From contig NZ_JBJMAV010000006.1 in assembly GCF_046600715.1 (NCBI RefSeq), positions 124,001 to 188,000 on the forward strand: a DNA stretch of 64,000 bases, read 5' to 3'. Positions 57,260 through 64,000 of this stretch are shown here, piece by piece. Position 1 is the stretch's first letter, and each line of letters opens with the position of its first letter. The DNA is from Lysobacter_C viscosus. GTDB lineage: Bacteria > Pseudomonadota > Gammaproteobacteria > Xanthomonadales > Xanthomonadaceae. Both the position numbers and the translations under genes were made by a program. A model generated the notes under the pieces. That model was not told where the DNA came from and did no database searches. It saw only the letters and a program-made list of their open reading frames with translations.

Positions 57260-57275
57260 TGTTCCACGTGGAACA
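57260..57275. promoter_or_regulatory. parS site 3 (ParB-binding palindrome)
   Basis: The third exact copy of TGTTCCACGTGGAACA lies in the 98-bp dnaN-recF gap, 533 bp from site 2. Confidence 0.9.
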
Positions 57276-57288
57276 TCAGGACATGTGC

Positions 57289-58389
57289 CTAGAGCCGCAG
57301 CGGCATCACGACATGGCGGCACCGGTCGTTCGATGCCTCGCGTACCAGCGCCGAGGAATTCGCATCGCGCAACGCGATGACGACATGCTCATCGCGCAGG
57401 GCACTGAGGGCATCGAGCAGGTAATTGACGTTGAACCCCACCGACAGGTCGTCCACACGGGTGTCGGCCTCCACTTCCTCCTGCGCCTCTTCCTGCTCGG
57501 GGTTGTGGGCGCTGATCTTGAGCTGGCCCGGCGAGACCTCTATACGAACACCCCGGTACTTTTCATTGGACAGGATCGCCGCGCGCTGCAGAGAGGCGCG
57601 CAGGACCTCGCGGTCGATCCGGACCTCCTTGTCGGCCCCGATCGGAATGACCGCTTCGTAATCGGGAAAGCGTCCGTCGATGAGCTTGCTGGTGAAGGTC
57701 ACATCGTCACGCTTGACCCGGATGTGGCCACGGCCCATCTCAAGCTCGAGCTCGCGGTCGCCGCCCTCCAGCAGACGCTGCAACTCGGTCACGCCCTTGC
57801 GGGGGACGATGATCTGCCGCTTGGCCTGGGCGCCGCCTTCGTACTGCGCTTCGCACAGCGCCAGGCGGTGGCCGTCGGTGGCCACGCAGCGAAGCGAATT
57901 CTCACGAAGGTCAAAGAGCAGGCCATTGAGGTAGTAGCGCACGTCCTGCTGGGCCATGGCGAACGCGGTGCGTTCGATCAGTTCCTTCAGCGCCGCTTCC
58001 GGCACCCGCACCCGCTCGGTGGCCTCGACTTCATCGATGGACGGGAAGTCGTTGGCCGGAAGGCTGGCCAGGGTGAAGCGCGAGCGCCCGGCCGAGACCG
58101 TCACCTTCTCGGCCGCCTGCGACACGGTGACCTTGCTGCCATCGGGCAGGGCGCGGACGATCTCGAACAGCTTGCGGGCCGGGATCGTGGTTTCCCCGTC
58201 CTGGGCTTCGTCCACCGCTATGCGGGAGATCATCTCGACTTCCAGGTCGGTGCCGGTCAAAGACAACTGGCCGTCCTTCACCTGGACCAGAAGGTTGGCC
58301 AGGACCGGCAGGGTCTGGCGACGTTCAACCACATTGACGACCTGCGCCAACGGCTTGAGGAAAACCTCGCGTTGCAGACTGAAACGCAT
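57289..58389 (-). CDS. dnaN: DNA polymerase III sliding clamp (beta subunit)
   Basis: DnaN is the processivity clamp that holds polymerase III on DNA. The 366-residue length equals the family norm, with three repeated clamp folds. Typical blocks are MRFSLQREVFLKPLAQVVNV, LPVLANLLVQV, GTDLEVEMISRI, VATDGHRLALCE and the C-terminal CRHVVMPLRL. ATG 58389 is the start. It lies directly downstream of the candidate oriC and dnaA, in the usual dnaA-dnaN-recF-gyrB order. Confidence 0.98.
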   Translation of the reverse strand: MRFSLQREVFLKPLAQVVNVVERRQTLPVLANLLVQVKDGQLSLTGTDLEVEMISRIAVDEAQDGETTIPARKLFEIVRALPDGSKVTVSQAAEKVTVSAGRSRFTLASLPANDFPSIDEVEATERVRVPEAALKELIERTAFAMAQQDVRYYLNGLLFDLRENSLRCVATDGHRLALCEAQYEGGAQAKRQIIVPRKGVTELQRLLEGGDRELELEMGRGHIRVKRDDVTFTSKLIDGRFPDYEAVIPIGADKEVRIDREVLRASLQRAAILSNEKYRGVRIEVSPGQLKISAHNPEQEEAQEEVEADTRVDDLSVGFNVNYLLDALSALRDEHVVIALRDANSSALVREASNDRCRHVVMPLRL

Positions 58390-58630
58390 GCGGACCGTGC
58401 TCCCCTGTGCCCAAGACAAGATGTTGGATAAATCTAAAGCGTGGTGGTGATGGAGGCGGCCAAAACCCGGGACAACACCACTAACCACATGAAAAACATA
58501 GCTTTTATTGCCGGCTGAACGCAGGTAAAACCCGACTCCTGGCAGCGTACAACCTGTGGACAACTTTCGGGCCAACCGCGGCAACCGTACTTATCCACAC
58601 CTTGTCCCGACCCTGTCCCCCGCGTTGCGA
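58390..58630. other. Candidate replication origin (oriC) between dnaA and dnaN
   Basis: This 240-bp gap contains a perfect DnaA box TTATCCACA (58591-58599), a one-mismatch box TTGTCCACA on the other strand (58555-58563) and a weaker GTTGGATAA (58423-58431). It also has locally AT-rich stretches around 58423-58440 and 58490-58510, unusual here. Together with dnaA beside it and parS nearby this supports oriC. Few boxes are visible, so the dnaA-rpmH gap remains an alternative. Confidence 0.6.
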
Positions 58631-59995
58631 TTACTCGCTCAGCTTGCGGAGCAGCTTCTCCCAGTCCTCGCGCAACTTGCCGTCGGTCTCCATCAGCGTG
58701 CGGATCTGACGGCAGGCATGCAGCACCGTGGTGTGGTCGCGACCGGCGAAGGCATCGCCGATCTCCGGCAGGCTGTGCTCGGTCAACTCCTTGGTCAGCG
58801 CCATGGCCATCTGGCGCGGACGGGCGAGCGAACGGGTCCGCCGTTTCGACAACAAGTCCTTGATCTGCAGGCCGTAGTAGTCTGCCACGGTCTTCTGGAT
58901 GTTGGGGATGCCGATCGCGTACTGCTGCGCCCGCAGCAGGTCACGCAGCGTCTCTTGCGCAAACTCGACCGTGATCGCCCGGCCGGTGAAGTTGGCCCGG
59001 GCCGCCAGCGTGTTGAGCGCCCCTTCCAGGTCCCGCACGTTGCTGCGCATCTTCTTGGCGAGCAGGAATGCCACGTCCTCGGGGATGTTGGCCCCTCGCT
59101 CCTTGGCCTTGGACAGCACGATCTGCGCGCGGGTCTCGAAGTCCGGTGGCTCGATCGCCACCGACAGGCCCCACGCCAGGCGCGACTTCAGCCGCGGCTC
59201 CAGGCCCTCGACCTCTCGCGGGTAGCGGTCGCAGGTCAGGATGATCTGCTGCTTGCCGTCGAACAGCGCGTTGAAGGTGTGGAAGAACTCCTCCTGCGTG
59301 CGGTCCTTGCCGGCAAAGAACTGGATGTCGTCGATCAGCAGAGCGTCGACCTGCTGGAAATGGCGCTTGAACCCGTCCATCGCCTTTTCCTGCAGCGCCT
59401 TCATCATCGCGCTGAAGAACTGCTCGCTGCGCAGGTACATCACCCGCGTGGCCGGGTTCTGGCGGCGCATCTCGTTGCCGGCCGCGAACATCAGGTGGGT
59501 CTTGCCCAGCCCGGTGCCGCCATACAGCAACAGGGGGTTGTGGGCGCGTTCGCCCGGTTTGAGCGCGGCCTGCCATGCCGCTGCCCGGCCGAGCTGGTTG
59601 CTGCGGCCTTCGACGAAGTTGTCGAACGTGTAATGCGCGTCGAGGTGGCCGTTGAACGGCTCGCCGGTGGTGGTGACCGCGCGGGTACCCGGCGCCACCG
59701 CCGCCGGCGAAGCGGCCGCGGTGGCCTGCACGGCCGGAACCGCGCGGGGCAGGGAGCCGACCTCCAGGCTGACGGCGTCACTGCCGGAGAAATGCGCCAG
59801 CAACTCCCGGATCCTCGCCAGGTAGCGTTCGCGCACATGCTCGATGACAAAGGCATTGGGCGCGTACAGCACCGTTACCTCATTGCGACGCAACGCCTGC
59901 AACGGTCGGATCCAGGCATGGACATCCTCGGCCGGCAGTTCGGCTTCAAGGCGTTCGAGGCAGCGGGGCCAGGCGTCCGGGGTCGAGGAATGCAC
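58631..59995 (-). CDS. dnaA: Chromosomal replication initiator protein DnaA
   Basis: DnaA binds oriC and opens it. From GTG 59995 the protein has 454 residues: domain I (DAWPRCLERLEAELPAEDV), a low-complexity linker (about 81-112), and the AAA+ domain with Walker A YGGTGLGKTH near 158-167 and Walker B LLIDDIQFFAGKDRTQEEFF. The C-terminal DNA-binding domain carries GRDHTTVLHACRQI near 418. The start is uncertain: the frame is open to ATG 60139, but family N-termini begin near MDAWPRCL, so GTG 59995 is preferred despite no clear ribosome site. Confidence 0.95.
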   Translation of the reverse strand: MHSSTPDAWPRCLERLEAELPAEDVHAWIRPLQALRRNEVTVLYAPNAFVIEHVRERYLARIRELLAHFSGSDAVSLEVGSLPRAVPAVQATAAASPAAVAPGTRAVTTTGEPFNGHLDAHYTFDNFVEGRSNQLGRAAAWQAALKPGERAHNPLLLYGGTGLGKTHLMFAAGNEMRRQNPATRVMYLRSEQFFSAMMKALQEKAMDGFKRHFQQVDALLIDDIQFFAGKDRTQEEFFHTFNALFDGKQQIILTCDRYPREVEGLEPRLKSRLAWGLSVAIEPPDFETRAQIVLSKAKERGANIPEDVAFLLAKKMRSNVRDLEGALNTLAARANFTGRAITVEFAQETLRDLLRAQQYAIGIPNIQKTVADYYGLQIKDLLSKRRTRSLARPRQMAMALTKELTEHSLPEIGDAFAGRDHTTVLHACRQIRTLMETDGKLREDWEKLLRKLSE

Positions 59996-60184
59996 GTCTT
60001 GGAACTCTGAAGTAAGGGGCGAAACGGACCCCTGCACGGCACCGTCGAGGGCCGCGCCGCAGGGCGGTTGGGGGTCGGCCAGACTACCACCAGCCTGCCG
60101 GGTGGGCAGTCGCCGGAAGTCCGGTTTCGCGGGCATCACACCTCAGGCGTTCCGGGAGGTACGAAGGGCGCTGCCTGGGCGAGC

Positions 60185-60214
60185 TTGACCGGGGGCGCGG
60201 GGCGTCGCTATTAT
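60185..60214 (+). promoter_or_regulatory. rpmH promoter
   Basis: TTGACC (60185-60190) and TATTAT (60209-60214) are separated by 18 bp, 35 bp before the rpmH start. This is a near-consensus sigma-70 promoter, as expected for a strongly expressed ribosomal protein gene. Confidence 0.75.
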
Positions 60215-60248
60215 TGACGGTCTTTTCCGCCGTTATCGCAGAGCCACC

Positions 60249-60389
60249 ATGGCCACCAAGCGCACCTACCAGCCCAGCAACCTCAAGCGCAAGCGCGACC
60301 ACGGTTTCCGTGCCCGCATGGCGACCGCCGACGGCCGCAAGATCCTTGCACGCCGCCGGGCCAAGGGCCGCAAGCGTCTCTGCGCCTAA
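60249..60389 (+). CDS. rpmH: 50S ribosomal protein L34
   Basis: The protein of 46 residues is strongly basic. It begins MATKRTYQPSNLKRKRDHGF and continues with RARMATADGRKILARRRAKG. This is the canonical L34 sequence. It stands divergent from dnaA and upstream of rnpA, the universal rpmH-rnpA arrangement. The final residues RLCA end in Cys-Ala where most relatives have Ser-Ala. Confidence 0.98.
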   Translation: MATKRTYQPSNLKRKRDHGFRARMATADGRKILARRRAKGRKRLCA

Positions 60390-60434
60390 GCGCGCCGCTG
60401 ACTGCCGCGGCCGCCTGCGCGCCGCTGCCCCCCG

Positions 60435-60905
60435 ATGATCCCGCCCCGTCTCCCGCGCACAGCGCGGGTTCGCGCGCGCGCGGAATTCGACCGCATATTC
60501 AAGCATGGGCGCCGCGTGGCGCTGCCGGTGCTGGCGCTGCACGTGTGCCCCCCTGCCCAAGCCGAGAGTCCCGCCCGCCTGGGGCTGGCGGTGTCGCGCA
60601 AGGTCGACCCGCATGCCGTCGGCCGCAACCGGATCAAGCGCGTGCTGCGCGCGGCCTTCCGCGAGCACCGGGCAGCACTGCCGCCCGCTGACTACGTGGT
60701 GGTGGCGCGGCCGGGCGCCAGTGCGTGTGACGGCGTGGCGCTGCGCGCCGCCTTCGAGCGCCTGCTGAAACGAGCCGGCGCGTTGCCCGATGGGGCCACC
60801 GCCGTCACAATGCCGGCCGCTGCCGTGACCGGGCCCGACGCGGGACCGTCCGCGCCATCGCGCACCACAGATTCCGATCCCGCCTCGCCGGCTAGCGCCG
60901 GCTGA
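60435..60905 (+). CDS. rnpA: Ribonuclease P protein component
   Basis: RnpA assists the RNase P RNA in trimming the 5' ends of tRNA precursors. The protein of 156 residues has the basic core LPRTARVRARAEFDRIFKHG and the signature AVGRNRIKRVLRAAFREH (about 61-78), which contains the RNR motif. After about residue 112 there is an Ala/Pro/Ser/Thr/Asp-rich tail of about 45 residues not found in typical RnpA (about 115-120 residues). It lies 45 bp after rpmH. Confidence 0.95.
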   Translation: MIPPRLPRTARVRARAEFDRIFKHGRRVALPVLALHVCPPAQAESPARLGLAVSRKVDPHAVGRNRIKRVLRAAFREHRAALPPADYVVVARPGASACDGVALRAAFERLLKRAGALPDGATAVTMPAAAVTGPDAGPSAPSRTTDSDPASPASAG

Positions 60906-60963
60906 GCCTCTACGTGCCGCACGCGCGTGCGCGTTCCGAACGCCTCGAAAGAACCCCGACACC

Positions 60964-62649
60964 ATGAACCAGACCCGCGTTTTCCTGATCTTCGCCTGGC
61001 TGGCGGTGGCGACCCTGCTCTGGATGGAGTGGGGCAAGGAACGCGCTGCCGTCGGCAACACTCCTGCCACATCCGCTGCCGCCCTGGCCACGCAGACCCC
61101 GGTGGGCAGCGTGCCCTCGGCCGGGGACGGGACTCCCACGGTGCCCAACGCGCCGGGCATGGTGGCGGCCGCTGCGCCGGTCAAGCCCGTGGCGAGCGAC
61201 CCGGTGGTGACCGTTGCCACCGACGTGCTGAGGATCGAGATGACCGGCGGAGAGATCCGCCAGGCTGATCTCATGGGCTTCCCCAGCGAGGCGGCCGAGG
61301 GCAGTGCGCCCGTACGCCTGCTCGACCAGGCCGCAGGCCGCTACTTCGTCGCCCAGTCCGGCTGGGCCGGTAATTCAGCGGCCCCGTCGCACGAGGCCGG
61401 CTTCCGGCCGGTCGGCGACGCACGCCGCTTCACGCTGGCCGAGGGCGCCCAGAGCGTCCAGGTGCCCTTCGAGTGGACCGGCGCGGGCGGCGTGACCATC
61501 CGCCGCACCTACACATTCACACGCGGCGAGTACGCGGTCACCGTGCGCGATGAAGTGGTCAACGCCGGCAGCCAGCCGTGGGAAGGCTACGTCTATCGCC
61601 AGCTGCGGCGCGAGCCGCGCGCGTTGAGCCGCGGCGGCCCCATGAACGCCGAGCAGTACAGCTACCAGGGCGCAGCCTGGTACAGCGCCGCGGAAAAGTA
61701 CGAGAAGCGCGACTTCGAAGACATCGCTGACGACGGTCCGCTCAACCGCCAGGTCACCGGGGGCTGGATCGCGATGCTGCAGCACCACTTCTTCGCCGGT
61801 TGGATTCCGCAGTCCGACCAGGCTTCGTTGTTCGTGCTCGAGCACGGCGCCGGACAATTCGAGATCGAATCGCGTGGTCCGGCGTTCAACGTCGCTCCCG
61901 GGGCCACCGCCGCCACCGAAGCGCGGCTGTGGGTCGGCCCGAAGCTGGTCAAGCAGATCGAGGCCCAGGGCGTGCCCGGCCTTGAGCGCGCGGTGGACTT
62001 CAGCAGCTACAGCATTTTCGCCACGCTGGGCAGCTGGCTGTTCTGGCTGCTCGACGCGATCCACTCGCTGGTGGGCAACTGGGGTTGGGCGATCATCGGC
62101 CTGGTGGTGGTCATCAAGCTGCTGCTGCTGCCTTTGTCGACCGCCCAGTACAAGTCGATGGCGCGGATGCGCAAGTTCCAGCCGCGCATGGCACAGCTCA
62201 AGGAGCGCTATGGCGACGACCGCCAGAAGTTCCAGCAGGCGATGATGGACCTGTACAAGAAGGAGAAGATCAACCCGGTCGGTGGCTGCCTGCCGCTGCT
62301 GGTGCAGATGCCGGTGTTCCTGGCGCTGTACTGGGTGCTGCTGGAGTCCGTCGAGCTCCGCCATGCGCCGTGGATCCTCTGGATCAACGACCTCACCGCG
62401 CGCGACCCCTACTTCGTGCTGCCGGCGATCAACATGGCGGTGATGTGGGCCGGCCAGAAGCTGGCGCCAATGTCGGGCATGGACCCGATGCAGCAGAAGA
62501 TGATGCAGTTCATGCCGTTGGTGTTCGGCGTGATGTTCGCCTTCTTCCCGGCGGGCCTGGTGCTGTACTGGATCACCAATGCCGGCATTGGCCTGGCCCA
62601 GCAGTGGTACATGACACGCAAGTACGCCGACAACGCCGCCCGCGCCTGA
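60964..62649 (+). CDS. yidC: Membrane protein insertase YidC
   Basis: YidC inserts and folds inner-membrane proteins, alone or with Sec. The 561-residue protein has an N-terminal membrane helix (about 5-21), a large periplasmic domain with GGEIRQADLMGF, YTFTRGEYAVTV and GWIAMLQHHFFAGWIPQ, and five C-terminal helices. Conserved core blocks are YKSMARMRKFQPRMAQLKER, NPVGGCLPLLVQMPVFLALY and LYWITNAGIGLAQQWYMTRK. It follows rnpA by 58 bp; the small gene yidD, often between them, is absent. Confidence 0.97.
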   Translation: MNQTRVFLIFAWLAVATLLWMEWGKERAAVGNTPATSAAALATQTPVGSVPSAGDGTPTVPNAPGMVAAAAPVKPVASDPVVTVATDVLRIEMTGGEIRQADLMGFPSEAAEGSAPVRLLDQAAGRYFVAQSGWAGNSAAPSHEAGFRPVGDARRFTLAEGAQSVQVPFEWTGAGGVTIRRTYTFTRGEYAVTVRDEVVNAGSQPWEGYVYRQLRREPRALSRGGPMNAEQYSYQGAAWYSAAEKYEKRDFEDIADDGPLNRQVTGGWIAMLQHHFFAGWIPQSDQASLFVLEHGAGQFEIESRGPAFNVAPGATAATEARLWVGPKLVKQIEAQGVPGLERAVDFSSYSIFATLGSWLFWLLDAIHSLVGNWGWAIIGLVVVIKLLLLPLSTAQYKSMARMRKFQPRMAQLKERYGDDRQKFQQAMMDLYKKEKINPVGGCLPLLVQMPVFLALYWVLLESVELRHAPWILWINDLTARDPYFVLPAINMAVMWAGQKLAPMSGMDPMQQKMMQFMPLVFGVMFAFFPAGLVLYWITNAGIGLAQQWYMTRKYADNAARA

Positions 62650-62734
62650 GCCTGGCGACGCCCGTCCCTGCGGCGGGCGGCGGCCGGGCGACCGGCGGCA
62701 GTGTCCGCACGGTCCGGGACGGGCCCCGAAACCG

Positions 62735-64000
62735 ATGACCGACAGAGACACCATCGCAGCCATCGCCACCGCGGCCGGGCCAGGCGGCGTCGGCATCGTG
62801 CGCCTGTCGGGCCCGCTCTCACTCGGCATTGGCGAGCGCCTCTGCGCGCGTGCGCTGGCCCCGCGGCATGCGACCTTCGCCCGCTTCCAGGACGCTTTCG
62901 GTACCGCCATTGACGACGGCATCGCGCTGTACTTCGCCGCCCCGGCCAGCTACACCGGTGAGGACGTGGTCGAGCTGCAGGCCCACGGTAGCCCCGCCGT
63001 GCTGCACGCACTGGTCGATCGCTGTTGCGCGCTGGGTGCGCGCCGCGCACGGCCCGGGGAGTTCAGCGAGCGCGCGTTCCTGGAAGGCAAGCTGGACCTG
63101 GCGCAGGCCGAGGCGGTCGCCGACCTGATCGCGGCCAGCGATGCGCGGGCGGCCCGCGCCGCGCGTCGCGCGCTGGAGGGCGCGTTCTCACGCCGTGTCG
63201 AGGCGATTGCGCAGGCCCTGCTGCGGGCGCGGGTCCACGTGGAGGCGGCCATCGATTTCGCCGACGAACCCATCGAGACCCTGGGTGGTCCGCAGTTGCG
63301 CGCCGACCTGGACGCAGCCGCACAGGCGCTGGACGCGCTGCTGCGTGACGCAGAGCAGGGCCGCCGGCTGCGCGATGGCCTGCACGCGGTGATCGTCGGT
63401 CCGCCCAACGCCGGCAAGAGCTCACTGCTCAACGCGCTGGCTGGCCGCGACCGGGCGATCGTCACCGAGGTGGCCGGCACCACCCGGGACCTGTTGCAGG
63501 AGGCCGTACGCATCGACGGCGTCGAAGTGACCCTCGTCGACACTGCCGGGCTGCGCGTCGGGGGCGATGCGATCGAACGCGAGGGCATGCGCCGCGCCCG
63601 CGCCGAACTGGAACGCGCAGACCTGGCCATCGTCGTGGTCGACGCCCGCGCCCCCGCCGAGGGTCTGGCGATGGCCGCCGCTGCGGCCGCAAGCGCGCGT
63701 GCCCAGCTGTGGCTGCTCAACAAGGCCGACCTGCTCACCGCCGGTGCAGCGCCCCCTGACGCGCCGGGGATACCGGCCGGGGCGATCGCCGTCTCGGCCT
63801 TGACCGGTCAGGGGTTGGACGCCCTGCATGCGCGCCTGGGGATGCTGGCGTGCTCGGATGCGGGCGACCCGGAAGGCGCTTTCACCGCCCGTGCGCGGCA
63901 CGTGGCGGCGCTGCAGGCCGCCGCGGGTGAGCTGGACCAGGCACGCGGCCTGCTCGTCCACGAGTCGCTGGACCTGGCCGCCGAAGCCCTGCGCCATGCG
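62735..64000 (+). CDS. mnmE: tRNA modification GTPase MnmE (cut by window end)
   Basis: MnmE with MnmG makes the 5-carboxymethylaminomethyl group on the wobble uridine of several tRNAs. The first 422 codons are present and the frame runs off the window. The N-terminal tetrahydrofolate-binding domain has DTIAAIATAAGPGGVGIVRL, ASYTGEDVVELQAHGSPAVL and RPGEFSERAFLEGKLDLAQA. The G domain has GPPNAGKSSLLN near 226, AGTTRD, DTAGLR and NKAD. The C-terminal Cys motif (CIGK) lies beyond the window. ATG 62735 is the start. Confidence 0.97.
   Translation, partial: MTDRDTIAAIATAAGPGGVGIVRLSGPLSLGIGERLCARALAPRHATFARFQDAFGTAIDDGIALYFAAPASYTGEDVVELQAHGSPAVLHALVDRCCALGARRARPGEFSERAFLEGKLDLAQAEAVADLIAASDARAARAARRALEGAFSRRVEAIAQALLRARVHVEAAIDFADEPIETLGGPQLRADLDAAAQALDALLRDAEQGRRLRDGLHAVIVGPPNAGKSSLLNALAGRDRAIVTEVAGTTRDLLQEAVRIDGVEVTLVDTAGLRVGGDAIEREGMRRARAELERADLAIVVVDARAPAEGLAMAAAAAASARAQLWLLNKADLLTAGAAPPDAPGIPAGAIAVSALTGQGLDALHARLGMLACSDAGDPEGAFTARARHVAALQAAAGELDQARGLLVHESLDLAAEALRHA

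Noticed and set aside
59996..60248. dnaA-rpmH gap as the replication origin
   Set aside because: No good DnaA box was found, and the rpmH promoter takes up part of it; the dnaA-dnaN gap is better supported.

Overview
The window is 64 kb of very GC-rich, densely packed bacterial chromosome. It carries the replication-origin neighbourhood of a gammaproteobacterium, most likely a Lysobacter/Luteimonas/Xanthomonas-type member of the Xanthomonadaceae (Lysobacteraceae). Three things support this. The block mnmE-yidC-rnpA-rpmH / dnaA-dnaN-recF-gyrB is followed by CPBP protease, M48 protease, TPR protein, tonB-exbB-exbD-exbD and pdxJ. The DnaA C-terminus is of Xanthomonas type. REP-type palindromes (TAGGAGCG...) of the Stenotrophomonas/Xanthomonas style recur. 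The species assignment is inference; no rRNA gene lies in the window.

Layout. 1-8.7 kb: end of a ZapE-type ATPase gene, HAD phosphatase, thioredoxin-reductase-like flavoprotein, secreted M28 peptidase, a decayed 5' piece of a chromate transporter gene, ergothioneine genes egtD/egtB with a divergent class V aminotransferase, folE, and a glycine-zipper protein. 8.9-17.8 kb: recC-recB-recD operon (minus strand) with 4-bp stop/start overlaps. 18.0-22.3 kb: complete Mla phospholipid-transport operon mlaFEDCB plus mlaA. 22.3-24.3 kb: rmuC, bracketed by two REP arrays with the same nested-palindrome order. 24.3-33.5 kb: rlmI, rhomboid protease, lipoprotein M28 peptidase, GYF-AIM24 fusion, patatin lipase, an Lrp-type regulator divergent from phhA, and two small envelope genes. 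33.6-46.9 kb: signalling and metabolism, with a NarL-type two-component pair, fbp with an (Asn-Ala)7 tail, a 2OG-Fe(II) oxygenase, a PAS kinase with a single-domain response regulator, an SLC13-type permease, an acyl-CoA dehydrogenase, a hybrid kinase and cardiolipin synthase. 47-51.6 kb: pdxJ and the convergent TonB energising operon with a TPR partner. 51.8-64 kb: proteases, gyrB, recF, dnaN, a candidate oriC, dnaA, then divergent rpmH, rnpA, yidC and mnmE (cut by the window end).

How the parts fit. The right end is the origin domain: dnaA/dnaN/recF/gyrB run leftwards and rpmH/rnpA/yidC/mnmE run rightwards. A perfect DnaA box lies in the dnaA-dnaN gap, and three perfect 16-bp parS palindromes lie within 1.2 kb in and beside recF, so this is probably also the chromosome-segregation locus. 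The remaining genes are mostly housekeeping: recombination repair, envelope lipid homeostasis, outer-membrane energisation, cofactors and redox. No prophage, insertion sequence, CRISPR array, tRNA or rRNA was seen. I found no clearly new multi-gene system. The most unusual signals are the paired REP arrays around rmuC, the clustered parS sites, the chrA remnant, and two in-frame coding repeats.
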